64,000 nt of DNA from Chitinophagaceae bacterium (GTDB taxonomy: Bacteria; Bacteroidota; Bacteroidia; Chitinophagales; Chitinophagaceae): NCBI GenBank assembly GCA_020847395.1, contig JADLCD010000091.1, positions 38,322-102,321 on the forward strand, given 5' to 3'. Of the stretch, positions 1-8,794 are shown piece after piece. The translations under genes and the position numbers were made by a program. The notes beneath the pieces are model-generated. The model had not been told where the DNA came from. It ran no database searches and saw only the letters and a program-made list of their open reading frames with translations. How positions within the stretch are numbered: the stretch's first letter is position 1; the number at the start of each line of letters is the position of its first letter.

Positions 1-3000
1 TCATCGCGCCACCGTCTATAAATCCATAATGCACTGATGATTTTACCAAACCACCCCATGTTCTTGTGCCAATCAGCGGGCCTACTTTTTGGTGTCGGAA
101 TGCCCATGGAAAGAAATCGCCACCAGAGCCAGCCATTTCATTAATCAATAAAACTTTTGGTCCTAATATGCCTGCAGGTAAGCGACCTGGCGCACCACCC
201 GGAACTTCGTTTGTATAGGATGCACGCAATCGCCGCACCATCAGGTCAACCATATAATCATCGAGCAGTCCGCCACCATTATAACGCTCATCAATAACCG
301 CACCTTCTTTATCCTGCTGTGTAAAGTAATACCGGTTAAACGATACAAATCCGGGCCCTCCCGTATTGGGCACCCATATATATCCCAGTTTTCCTTTTGA
401 AAGCTGGTCTACTTTTCGCCTGTTATCTTCTACCCATGCCCGTTGCCTCAAACCATCTTCATTATCTATTGGTGATACTGTTATTTTCCATGCGCCATCG
501 GCAGTTGCTTTATTGTTTATAGTTAAAACTGTTTGCTTATTTGTTTTGCCCTGTAATAATGAATATGGATCTGTATCTGCCGTTAGTTCAGCACCGTCAA
601 TTTTTATAATAAAATCCCCTTCTTTTACTTTCAGATCGGGCTGCGCCAATGGAGCTGACAGCCCCGGGTTCCAGCTTTCTGTTGTGAATATTTTTTTAAC
701 CTGCCAGCGTCCGTCTTTCAGTGTAAGATCGGCGCCTAATAAACCGATATCATTTTTTTCCACAGATGGAAAATCACCGCCGAATACAAAGCTGTGCCCA
801 ACGGATAACTCGCCGCCAACCTGGTCTAATATATAAGTAAGATCGCTGCGATGGCGTATATAAGGTACCAATGGTGAATAACGATCCCATACATCCTGCC
901 AGTTTCTGCCATGCAGGTCAGGATCATAAAAATAATCCCGCTCATAGCGATAAGCTTCTTCAAATATTTGTTTCCATTCTGCCAGCCGGTTCAGTTCCAT
1001 TTTTAAAATCATTGACACTTTGCCTTCATCCGGCGAGGGCGCTTTTGCTGTAGAAACAACACGCCAGCTTTCACCAACACTCCGCAATAAAATTTTTTCT
1101 CCATTGGCAGAAACCGAAGCCTCGTTTATACCTTTAGCAAAATCTTCTAATTTTTTTGTTTCAATAGAAAACTTACTCAATGAGTTTTCTGCAGCAATAA
1201 AAACTGTTCCCTTTGGCCCTGCAATCATATAATTATAGTTAGCCTGCGGAATGGGCAACGCTAAAATGCGGCGATCTATATTTTCAAAATCAATCCGTAC
1301 TATCGCTTTTGCTTTTGTTGTAGTGTCTTTTGCTTTTTTATTATCAGCAGTTGAGTCAGGTTCTTCATCGCTCTTTAATGGAAATGGGGTAGCATCATCT
1401 TTCCGGAGCACAGCAATATAACCGCCAAAAGTTGGTTTGGCTGTCATTGAACTTGTATTGGCCCAACCCGAGCCCAATGCAATGGAAGTGGAAGCAAGGA
1501 AATAAAGGTAACGTCCATCCCTATCCCAGGCGGGTGAAGCTGCATCAGCCATCGGATCTGTCAGTGCTGTTTTTTTATTCGATTCCATTGACCATACATA
1601 AATACGCCTGAAATTATTAGGAGCTGTTTTCGCATATGCCAGCCATTTAGAATCCGGCGACCAGGTTATTCCCATATTACCGCGTTCAATATTTAATCCG
1701 CCGGTATCAACTGTGGTAATTTTTCCACTGCTTAATTCCAACACTTTCACGCGAACTTTATTATCCGCAAAAGCAATGTACTTGCTATCAGGCGACCAGG
1801 CAGGTTCCCAGGCCAGTTTAGCTTCGCCAATAGAAATTGTTTTAACCGCATTGCTTCCATCCTGGCTGGCAATGTGTAAAGCGTATCCATTACCGCCGGC
1901 ATCTGAAAACCAGGCAATCTGCCTGCCATCCGGCGACCAGAGTGGCCTTCTGTCAGCCGTGCCGGAACTTTGTGTGATATTTCTTACATCGCCATTTTCA
2001 ACAGGCACTGTAAATATTTCACCTCTTGCTTCTACTAAAATTCGCTTACCCGTTGGCGATAGTGAAGGACTGGATGCTTTTGATGTCACGTTTTCCGACT
2101 TTGTTTCTGCCCAGGGAAAATCGCCGCTTACATTGATATTGAGTTGTTGCATTTTGCCTGTTGCAATATCTAATAATTGCAGGTAGCCATTCCACTCATA
2201 AACCAATTCTTTTCCATTACCATCCAGCCATTTTATATCTGTATGTTTTATATTGGTTACCTGGTTTAATTTATTATTATCCGGATCAAATGACCAGATA
2301 TTCATAATATCATCTCTATCTGATAAAAAATAAACCGTATTTCCCAGCCAGACCGGATACTTGTCATATGTCCGTTCATTGGGAATTGCTTTTTCACTTA
2401 ATGAGTTGAGGTCTAAAATCTGCAAAGCAGTATTTTGGCCGCCGCGATATCCTCTCCATTCAACATCCCAACGGCTTACACGGTCTACTACGAGTTTCTT
2501 ACCATCCGGTGAAAACGATCCATCAAAACCAAAAGGAGAGGAGAGTAATTGAGAGGGACCGCCTTTTGCGGATACAGTCCAAAGCCTGCAATAATCAACA
2601 GGTGCTGTTTCACGTGTGGATGCATATAATATATTTTTTCCGTCGGGACTCCAGCCCCTTGCATAGGAAGGAGATGGATACCATGTTAACCGGGTGGGCG
2701 TTCCTCCAGCAATAGATACAACATATACATTTGACTCACCGGAACGGTTAGACGTAAATGCAATGGAAAGCCCATCGGGTGATAAATGCGGATCGGCTTC
2801 CACGGCCTGCGTACTTGTAATACGCCTGGCTTCACCGCCGGTTTTATCTGCAATCCAGATATCAGCGCCATATTCAAATGCAATATGTTTACTACTGATT
2901 GAAGGTTGGCGAAGAAGCCTTGTGCCCTGTGCCATCAAAAAGTTTTGAATGGAAAGAACTAATAAAATTATGGTGGTAGTGTAAAGTGGTTTGTATGCTG

Positions 3001-3004
3001 GCAT
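1..3004 (-). CDS. Tricorn-like protease, S41 family, 3' end cut by window edge
   Basis: The minus frame is open from an ATG at 3004 to the window edge, about 1000 codons, so the C-terminus is missing. The start gives a signal peptide (MPAYKPLYTTTIILLVLS, with cleavage near MAQG). A long run of WD40/TolB-like beta-propeller repeats follows, with recurring SPDG and WSPD motifs over roughly residues 45-560. Next come a PDZ-like segment (VKEGDFIIKIDG) and an S41 core (VIDERYNGGG). The nucleophile motif NEMAGSGGD puts the catalytic Ser near residue 960 (bases 125-127). This order matches bacterial Tricorn-protease homologues, which trim peptides; the signal peptide implies an exported, periplasmic enzyme. 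No partner gene is adjacent. Confidence in the family is high; the substrate is unknown. Confidence 0.9.
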   Translation of the reverse strand, partial: MPAYKPLYTTTIILLVLSIQNFLMAQGTRLLRQPSISSKHIAFEYGADIWIADKTGGEARRITSTQAVEADPHLSPDGLSIAFTSNRSGESNVYVVSIAGGTPTRLTWYPSPSYARGWSPDGKNILYASTRETAPVDYCRLWTVSAKGGPSQLLSSPFGFDGSFSPDGKKLVVDRVSRWDVEWRGYRGGQNTALQILDLNSLSEKAIPNERTYDKYPVWLGNTVYFLSDRDDIMNIWSFDPDNNKLNQVTNIKHTDIKWLDGNGKELVYEWNGYLQLLDIATGKMQQLNINVSGDFPWAETKSENVTSKASSPSLSPTGKRILVEARGEIFTVPVENGDVRNITQSSGTADRRPLWSPDGRQIAWFSDAGGNGYALHIASQDGSNAVKTISIGEAKLAWEPAWSPDSKYIAFADNKVRVKVLELSSGKITTVDTGGLNIERGNMGITWSPDSKWLAYAKTAPNNFRRIYVWSMESNKKTALTDPMADAASPAWDRDGRYLYFLASTSIALGSGWANTSSMTAKPTFGGYIAVLRKDDATPFPLKSDEEPDSTADNKKAKDTTTKAKAIVRIDFENIDRRILALPIPQANYNYMIAGPKGTVFIAAENSLSKFSIETKKLEDFAKGINEASVSANGEKILLRSVGESWRVVSTAKAPSPDEGKVSMILKMELNRLAEWKQIFEEAYRYERDYFYDPDLHGRNWQDVWDRYSPLVPYIRHRSDLTYILDQVGGELSVGHSFVFGGDFPSVEKNDIGLLGADLTLKDGRWQVKKIFTTESWNPGLSAPLAQPDLKVKEGDFIIKIDGAELTADTDPYSLLQGKTNKQTVLTINNKATADGAWKITVSPIDNEDGLRQRAWVEDNRRKVDQLSKGKLGYIWVPNTGGPGFVSFNRYYFTQQDKEGAVIDERYNGGGLLDDYMVDLMVRRLRASYTNEVPGGAPGRLPAGILGPKVLLINEMAGSGGDFFPWAFRHQKVGPLIGTRTWGGLVKSSVHYGFIDGGAM

Positions 3005-3164
3005 ATAATGTATAATTGTAATAAATATAACTTATTTTTTATGTACCTGAACGCGGGTGCTTTCGGGATCAGCCTGTTCAGCTTTTACCGGGCCTCTTTT
3101 TTACCAGGATTCAGCCCGAATGAATGGTTTCATAATTAACATATCAACTAAACAACAACCATTA

Positions 3165-4184
3165 TTATTTATCGCTGCCATTATACGTTTCAAACATCTT
3201 CTCTGTTCTCTTCTTTAATTTTCTAACCAGGTTATTGGGAGCAATAACCCTCAGCCCTTCTCCAAAGCCAAGCAACTCTCTTTCCAGCTCAAGGTTGGGA
3301 ATTACTTTTATGCTGAAGAGTATTCCCTCTTTTGCTGTTTCAACTATTTGCTGGCTTTCGTGCAGCGGTTTTGTTTTTATATAAGGCGCTTGGTGATGAT
3401 CTGCCCAAAAAAGTACGGTAACCGGCTCCTGGTTATTGCGGGATACACCAATAATATCTTTAAAATAATCTGTGCCGTTAAAATCATGCTGCTCTTTATA
3501 TCGCTCACCGGGCAATCGCTCAATTTGTTGTATACGGTCGAGCGCCAGCGTAAGTAACTGTTTATCTTTTTTGTGCATACCCAATACAAACCAGCGGTTG
3601 CGATATTCTTTTAACAGGTATGGATAAAATACCAGTTCGCCCGGTTGTCTTGCCTTGAAAGATTGATAAGTAATAGCCGTTATAGATTTTTCAATAATAC
3701 ATTTATATAATTGATCAAGCCATTGCAGCCCGGTAAGCAATTCGTTTTTTTCAAAATCAATTACCGGCGACTGGTGATGCTGCTCACTATAAATTTTATC
3801 TTCCAGCTTATTAATCATTTCACTCACTTCATTAAAATGATTAAAGCCTTTAAACTGGCGCAACAGGTGAGATACTTCCTGTAGTATGCCCAGGTCTTGT
3901 GTAGTTAACGGAATATTGGTGATGGAATAGTCAGCGTCTTCGTAGGTGTAATATTTTTTATCAACCACAATAATAGGTGCGTTGTACCCCAGTTGTTCGC
4001 TGCGCATAGCGTTCAGGTCGAGCCTTATGGTACGCATGCTGATGGGTTTATCAGTTCTTTCGTATTCGTACAACGCTTCAGAGCAGGCGTCAATCAAATC
4101 TTCAATCGTCCATTTGCGGCGGCGGTTTTGCAGGCATTTATCAATAGTACGGTAACGGATAAGCGCATTTCGGTTAACAGGCAT
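3165..4184 (-). CDS. WYL-domain transcriptional regulator
   Basis: This is a 339-aa cytoplasmic regulator of the YafY/WYL type. Residues 1-60 form a DeoR-like winged HTH (RYRTIDKCLQ, then SMRTIRLDLNAM). The WYL domain lies at about 155-230, with the typical FYPYLLKEYRNRWFVLG core, and a WCX-like C-terminal domain follows. WYL domains sense ligands, often nucleic acid or nucleotides, and many of these regulators control stress or defence genes. It stands alone here, with no divergent partner or obvious target, so its regulon cannot be inferred. Length is normal and no damage is visible. Confidence 0.88.
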   Translation of the reverse strand: MPVNRNALIRYRTIDKCLQNRRRKWTIEDLIDACSEALYEYERTDKPISMRTIRLDLNAMRSEQLGYNAPIIVVDKKYYTYEDADYSITNIPLTTQDLGILQEVSHLLRQFKGFNHFNEVSEMINKLEDKIYSEQHHQSPVIDFEKNELLTGLQWLDQLYKCIIEKSITAITYQSFKARQPGELVFYPYLLKEYRNRWFVLGMHKKDKQLLTLALDRIQQIERLPGERYKEQHDFNGTDYFKDIIGVSRNNQEPVTVLFWADHHQAPYIKTKPLHESQQIVETAKEGILFSIKVIPNLELERELLGFGEGLRVIAPNNLVRKLKKRTEKMFETYNGSDK

Positions 4185-4208
4185 TTTTATTTTGAAAGAT
4201 AGAAAAGA

Positions 4209-4251
4209 TCAGCAAGGTTTCCAACCTTTTAAAGGTTGGAAACCTTGCTGA
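4209..4251. repeat. 43-bp near-perfect palindrome
   Basis: Two 21-bp arms (left arm begins TCAGCAAGGTTTCC) are exact reverse complements around a single T at 4230. It lies between the WYL gene start and the HtrA-like gene end. Such a long arm with a one-base centre suggests a REP-like extragenic palindrome or a cruciform-forming site rather than an ordinary terminator. No second copy was noticed in this window. Confidence 0.7.
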
Positions 4252-4321
4252 AAAAAGCAGATACAGCTTCTCTGAAGAACATATAATGATGATGCCCGGA
4301 GACGCACAGCAGGAACAAACA

Positions 4322-4356
4322 AAAAGGCAACAAGAAAAAAATTCCTGTTGCCTTTT
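4322..4356 (-). terminator. Rho-independent terminator of the HtrA-like gene
   Basis: Arms AAAAGGCAACA (4322-4332) and TGTTGCCTTTT (4346-4356) pair perfectly. On the minus strand the stem is followed by TTTTTGTTTGTT, and it lies 35 bp past the stop of the HtrA-like gene. Confidence 0.75.
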
Positions 4357-4390
4357 GCGGATTTTAACCGCGTAATTAAATATAATTTAA

Positions 4391-5716
4391 TTATTCAAAT
4401 TTCAAATTCAGGTATTTAATTGCTTCTGCTATAGGTATAGCAAAACCCAAACCTTCTACTCCTTTCGCTTTAATTTTAGCGGCTACAATTCCTATCACCT
4501 CTCCTGTGGAGGTATTAATAAGCGGGCCTCCGCTATTACCGGAATTGATAGCAACATCTGTTTGCAAATAAATTTTTTCATCAATTTCACGTTTACCACT
4601 AATGATTCCTTTGGTAACTGTTTGGCCAAGCTTGATATTCTCCGGCGTTCCTATTGCTATTACTTCGGTACCTGTGCTGTTTAGCGCATCTGAGGCGTTT
4701 AATACCAGTGGCTTAAAACCACTACCGCTAATTTTAATAAGTGCTACATCTTTATCTTCATTGCTGCGAACAATTTTTGCTTCAAAACTAAATCCATTTT
4801 CAAAAACCACTTCTACCTTTTCCGCACTATTAATAACATGGTGATTGGTTAACACGTATCCGTTATCGCTTATTATAAAGCCGCTGCCAATACCAAAATT
4901 TGTTTTAACGGTTACTACTGAGCCTATCGACTCCTTAACAACAGCGCTATAACTTTCAAACTTCTTAAGTGTTGGTTTGTTAATGGAAATTGCATCCTGA
5001 GCATTAATTGAAACAGTTTCAGATTTTTTACCTACTATTTCCTGAAATTTAGGGTCGTACACAAGCCCATTTACAGCGTCTGCAATAGCGAGTTTAAGCT
5101 CCTCACTAATAGCAGATTTCTGCCTTGAGTCAGAAAACCCACCCGTTGTTATTTCATATACTATGTTTTCTTTAGCTACGCTGAATACAGACCAATGAAT
5201 TAATACAGAAACCTGGAAACCACGACCGGCAGTCCCACTATTAACCCAGGTCATCTCGCCTCCTACAGCAAAGTCGGCAACATCCGATTTACCACTAAAA
5301 ATTTTATTGCTTCCAACCACTGTATATCCTGCTGTGGCAATGTTATTACTTATAAATGTATTAATTTCTGCATTGGCATCACCGCCGCTTGGGCTTGTTA
5401 GCTTTGCAAACTCAATTTTTTTAGAAGCAAACCCTTTAGATGGTTTAGAATATTTATTTAATTTGATAGTATAATCTGAAACACCTTTGGTTTTCAATTC
5501 TGATGCCATAATACCCTGAGTGGCATACCCTGGCAAAAAACCCAAAACAGCAGTTCTGGAATCTTTGGTGTTTATTTTTACCGCACGGGAATTTCTACTA
5601 CTGTTTTCAATAATTTCCGCTCCTGCAGGCAGAGCATCTATCTTAACTGTTTGAGCAATACTACTGAAAGAGCTTAAAATCAGAAAAGAAAGTATAAGTC
5701 TATTTAAAATTTTCAT
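4391..5716 (-). CDS. HtrA/DegP-like trypsin-fold serine protease without PDZ domain
   Basis: I chose the ATG at 5716 because it gives a clean signal peptide (MKILNRLILSFLILSSFSS); an upstream in-frame ATG at 5770 would add 18 residues. The 441-aa protein has an N-terminal region of about 240 residues I cannot assign, then an S1C protease domain. The triad is visible: His in TNHHV (about 293), Asp in KDVALIKI (about 323) and Ser in NSGNSGGPL (about 395). DegP-type enzymes carry one or two C-terminal PDZ domains, but this protein ends at the protease fold (AEAIKYLNLKFE). It is probably periplasmic. The N-terminal domain may do the substrate selection that a PDZ domain normally does. Monocistronic, with its own terminator. 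Confidence 0.85.
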   Translation of the reverse strand: MKILNRLILSFLILSSFSSIAQTVKIDALPAGAEIIENSSRNSRAVKINTKDSRTAVLGFLPGYATQGIMASELKTKGVSDYTIKLNKYSKPSKGFASKKIEFAKLTSPSGGDANAEINTFISNNIATAGYTVVGSNKIFSGKSDVADFAVGGEMTWVNSGTAGRGFQVSVLIHWSVFSVAKENIVYEITTGGFSDSRQKSAISEELKLAIADAVNGLVYDPKFQEIVGKKSETVSINAQDAISINKPTLKKFESYSAVVKESIGSVVTVKTNFGIGSGFIISDNGYVLTNHHVINSAEKVEVVFENGFSFEAKIVRSNEDKDVALIKISGSGFKPLVLNASDALNSTGTEVIAIGTPENIKLGQTVTKGIISGKREIDEKIYLQTDVAINSGNSGGPLINTSTGEVIGIVAAKIKAKGVEGLGFAIPIAEAIKYLNLKFE

Positions 5717-6179
5717 ACACAAGTTAGAGTTTTTTATATGCGAACTTATAAGTTTAAAGATATTAAACATTTTTCCCGATTACTTAATGGTCAACGGCTT
5801 TATCTGCCCGACATTCATGCTGCGCCAATAGCCAGTAAAGCGCCATCTTTTTTATCACGCATAAGGTTACAAATTTTCGATTGGCCGTTTATATAGTATT
5901 TGAGCGCTTGATTAAAACGCAGGTTCTGATAATTTCGTATACAACAATGCACTAATAATGAGCAAAGCAGCATGTTTGGTACATTTTAAGTGGCTGTCTA
6001 AGTGTATCCATTGAGTACCTGAATTTATAGTAGCAGGCAGGTAAAAAGCTGCACCAGTAAGAGCACTACTGTTACGGGTTCTACAGGTAGTGTAACACCC
6101 GCCTGCCAAAATTTGAAACAACCTGATAACTTTAAACTCATTTCAAATACGCATCTTTGCAATTCATTTAATTATACTA
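5717..6179. other. Gene-free intergenic stretch
   Basis: No convincing gene is visible; the short minus-strand frame at 5912-6121 has no recognisable protein features. A possible hairpin pairs CACTAC (6064-6069) with GTAGTG (6087-6092). The element CATCTTTG about 30 bp before the start at 6180 resembles a weak Bacteroidota -7 box. I looked for SAM riboswitch consensus ahead of the methionine gene and did not see it. Confidence 0.4.
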
Positions 6180-7319
6180 ATGAAAGCAGCAACAAAATTT
6201 ATACATGCCGGAGTACATCCTGATCCTTCTACCGGCGCAATAATGACTCCCATTTATCAAACATCAACATATGTGCAGGATGGCCCGGGCAAACATAAAG
6301 GGTATGAGTATGCGAGAACGCAAAACCCAACAAGAACGCAATTGCAGAATGCGCTTGCTGCGGCAGAGAATGGAAAGTATGGTATAAGCTTTGGCAGCGG
6401 ACTTGCATCAACAGATACTTTATTGAAGCTGTTTAAACCCGGCGATGAAATCATCAGCACGAATGACTTATACGGCGGCACGTACCGGTTAATGAAGCGT
6501 ATATGGGAAGGCTATGGACTGAAGTTTACATTTATTGATATGAGCAACGCGGAAAATATATCTGCTCATATTACTCCCGCCACAAAAATGATTTGGGTTG
6601 AAACGCCCACCAATCCTTTAATAAGAATTATAGATATAAAAGCATGCGCCGCTATAGCAAAAAAAGCCGGAGCATTGCTGGTGGTTGATAATACGTTTGC
6701 TTCACCCTATTTACAGAACCCGCTTGATCTGGGTGCTGATATAGTAATGCATTCCGCTACCAAATATATTGGCGGGCATAGTGATGTGGTACACGGATGC
6801 CTTATTACCAATAATAAAGAGATTGCTGATCAATTATATTTTTTACAAAATGCCTGTGGCGCGGTTCCTGGTCCGCAGGATTGTTTTTTATTATTGCGTG
6901 GATTGAAAACCTTGCACGTGCGTATGCAAAGGCATTGCGAGAATGGAGAAAAGATCGCGGATTTTTTAAGGCAGCATCCAAAAGTTGCTAAAGTACATTG
7001 GTGTGGTTTTGCTGATCATCCTAATCATGATATTGCCAAACAGCAAATGCGCGGCTTTGGGGGCATGATCAGTTTTGAGTTAAAAGATAATACCGTTGCC
7101 GCAGCAGAAAAGGTATTATCCTCCACAAAAATCTTCGCTTGTGCGGAATCGTTAGGTGGTGTGGAATCGCTTATCGGGCATCCTGCAAGTATGACGCACG
7201 CTTCTATTCCCCGCGAGGAAAGAATTGCAAACGGGCTGGTTGATTCTTTGATCAGGCTGAGTGTTGGTATTGAAGATGCGGATGATTTGATTGAAGACCT
7301 TAACCAGGCTATTGGTTAG
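6180..7319 (+). CDS. Cystathionine gamma-synthase / trans-sulfuration PLP enzyme
   Basis: This is a full-length, 379-aa cytosolic PLP enzyme of the Cys/Met metabolism family. It shows the substrate-entry motif YEYARTQNPTR, the cofactor-stacking YGGTYRL segment, VVDNTFASPYLQNP, and the Schiff-base lysine K195 in HSATKYIGGHSD. The C-terminal ESLGGVESLIGHPASMTHAS is also typical. The family includes cystathionine gamma-synthase, beta-lyase and gamma-lyase, all in methionine/cysteine interconversion, and the sequence alone does not separate them safely. The next gene starts 3 bp after the stop, so the two are probably co-transcribed. Confidence 0.9.
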   Translation: MKAATKFIHAGVHPDPSTGAIMTPIYQTSTYVQDGPGKHKGYEYARTQNPTRTQLQNALAAAENGKYGISFGSGLASTDTLLKLFKPGDEIISTNDLYGGTYRLMKRIWEGYGLKFTFIDMSNAENISAHITPATKMIWVETPTNPLIRIIDIKACAAIAKKAGALLVVDNTFASPYLQNPLDLGADIVMHSATKYIGGHSDVVHGCLITNNKEIADQLYFLQNACGAVPGPQDCFLLLRGLKTLHVRMQRHCENGEKIADFLRQHPKVAKVHWCGFADHPNHDIAKQQMRGFGGMISFELKDNTVAAAEKVLSSTKIFACAESLGGVESLIGHPASMTHASIPREERIANGLVDSLIRLSVGIEDADDLIEDLNQAIG

Positions 7320-7322
7320 TAT

Positions 7323-8099
7323 ATGAAGATGAACGATGCGTTAAAGGCATTTCTCGACCGTAAGGCAGAAGAATATAATAAGCCTTCATTCATTAAAAAT
7401 GATCCCATCAGCATACCGCACCGGTTTACTAAAAAACAGGATATAGAAATAGCCGCATTCTTTGCCGCCATACTTGCCTGGGGTAATCGTACTATCATCA
7501 TCAATAAGAGTAGTGAGCTGATGCGGTTGATGGGCAATCAGCCCTATGAATTTTGCCTGAATTATTCGGATAATGATTTGAAGCGGCTGCTTGATTTTAA
7601 GCATCGCACCTTTAATGCAACAGACATTTTATATTTTGTTGAATTCTTTCATCAGCATTATTCACAATCAAACTCATTGGAAACGGCCTTCACTCGTGGT
7701 TTAAAAGGGAAGGAGCTTACTGTGGAAAATGCCTTGCGCCAATTCTATACTTATTTTTTTTCGCTGGATGATGCGCCGCAAAGAACAAGAAAACATATTG
7801 CCACACCCGACCGGAAATCTACCTGCAAGCGACTGAATATGTTTTTAAGATGGATGGTGCGCAAAGACAAAGCGGGTGTAGACTTTGGCTTATGGAAACA
7901 GCTATCGCCTGCGCAATTGATTTGTCCGATTGATGTGCATGTTGCCCGTGTTGCAAAAAGACTGAACTTAGTAACCCGCACACAAACGGACTGGCTTACG
8001 GCAATTGAATTAACGGAACATCTGAAATTATTACAGCCGGACGACCCGGTTAAATATGATTTTGCTTTATTTGGTTTAGGTATGGTGGAAAAATTCTGA
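7323..8099 (+). CDS. TIGR02757 (DUF2400) family protein
   Basis: This 258-aa protein matches the TIGR02757/DUF2400 family, which is widespread in Bacteroidota and has no established function. Recognisable segments are AAFFAAILAWGNRTIIINKS, RLNMFLRWMVRKD, CPIDVHVARVAKRL and the end KYDFALFGLGMVEKF. It starts 3 bp after the trans-sulfuration gene, and its TGA overlaps the next ATG by one base, so all three probably form an operon. The helical, Arg-rich pattern recalls HhH-type DNA glycosylase folds, but that is only inference. Confidence 0.85.
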   Translation: MKMNDALKAFLDRKAEEYNKPSFIKNDPISIPHRFTKKQDIEIAAFFAAILAWGNRTIIINKSSELMRLMGNQPYEFCLNYSDNDLKRLLDFKHRTFNATDILYFVEFFHQHYSQSNSLETAFTRGLKGKELTVENALRQFYTYFFSLDDAPQRTRKHIATPDRKSTCKRLNMFLRWMVRKDKAGVDFGLWKQLSPAQLICPIDVHVARVAKRLNLVTRTQTDWLTAIELTEHLKLLQPDDPVKYDFALFGLGMVEKF

Positions 8100-8422
8100 T
8101 GATTATGGAAAGGGAAGTTATACAATCATTACAAGAGCCTTTATCCCTTCAGTTAAATGATAACCTTACTGAAGAAGGGTTAAAGCGGATTATTGCGGAA
8201 AGAGTAAATGATTTGATTCAACATGATTTTGCTCAACTCACGCAACTCCTGTACCGGGTAGATATTAATGAAGCTCGTCTGAAAAAACTTTTGAACGAAG
8301 CGGAGGAAAAAGACGCTGCGGAAATAATTGCCGTGCTGATTATAGAAAGGCAGGTGCAGAAATGGGAAAGCAGAAAAGCATTTAAACAGAATAATAATAT
8401 TAGTGAAGAAGAGCAATGGTAA
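8099..8422 (+). CDS. Hypothetical helical protein, translationally coupled
   Basis: This is a 107-aa acidic, helix-rich protein of unrecognised family (ERVNDLIQHDFAQLTQLLYRVDINEARLKK). Its start shares one base with the TIGR02757 stop, a tight coupling that supports expression in that operon. It has no signal peptide or membrane segment. A second in-frame ATG at 8105 is possible. Confidence 0.7.
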   Translation: MIMEREVIQSLQEPLSLQLNDNLTEEGLKRIIAERVNDLIQHDFAQLTQLLYRVDINEARLKKLLNEAEEKDAAEIIAVLIIERQVQKWESRKAFKQNNNISEEEQW

Positions 8423-8425
8423 CAA

Positions 8426-8509
8426 TTATCCTTTTTTAATATAGTGATATGCCTGCTGCAATACGTTCTTTGCCTGATTATCAATAACGATTTTTAGCTT
8501 TGCTACCAT
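8426..8509 (-). pseudogene. Truncated RelE/ParE-type toxin remnant
   Basis: The ATG at 8509 overlaps the antitoxin stop (ATGGTAG), the usual coupling in these modules. It encodes only 27 residues (MVAKLKIVID...AYHYIKKG) before TAA. This resembles the first 25 or so residues of a ParE/RelE toxin, which is normally about 95-105 aa. The rest is absent: downstream is the end of the opposite-strand gene. The toxin is therefore very probably inactive. Confidence 0.6.
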
Positions 8510-8724
8510 GCTTTCATTTCTTTCTCCAGCTCTTCCAATGTTGTAAACTCATCTCTGCTTATCCGTGCCATTGCCTCATCCAGTTCATGGTTATATTGTT
8601 CAATGGTAGTACTTTCTTCAGGCTTGGTATTGTCATCTTTTAAAAATGATTTCATCATTGCCAGCAATAATTTCTTTTGCGGTTCGCTAAGCCTCACAAA
8701 ATATTGTATCAATTCTCTATACAA
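8503..8724 (-). CDS. Antitoxin of a ParD-like type II module, toxin lost
   Basis: This 73-aa protein resembles small Bacteroidota antitoxins found upstream of RelE/ParE toxins. It has an N-terminal helical region (YFVRLSEPQKKLLLAMMKSFL) and a C-terminal neutralisation tail (EQYNHELDEAMARISRDEFTTLEELEKEMKAW). It overlaps the toxin remnant by 7 bp. With the toxin truncated it may be an orphan, possibly still acting in trans on related toxins elsewhere. Recognised by pattern only. Confidence 0.7.
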   Translation of the reverse strand: MYRELIQYFVRLSEPQKKLLLAMMKSFLKDDNTKPEESTTIEQYNHELDEAMARISRDEFTTLEELEKEMKAW

Positions 8725-8794
8725 TACGCTTGCTATAACATTCGTGTTTCTACAAATTTAGCTTTAAAGGCATAGTTTAGAGCGGAAGTGATAA

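Noticed and set aside
366..836. Plus-strand open frame of 156 codons, and similar ones up to 2948
   Set aside because: They lie antisense to the Tricorn-like gene, which explains the region with a full set of family motifs; the plus-strand products have no recognisable features.
5912..6121. Minus-strand frame of 69 codons
   Set aside because: No domain, signal peptide or neighbour support; the composition looks random.
6030..6179. Possible SAM riboswitch before the methionine/cysteine enzyme
   Set aside because: I could not find the conserved SAM-I or SAM-II core; only a weak hairpin is visible.
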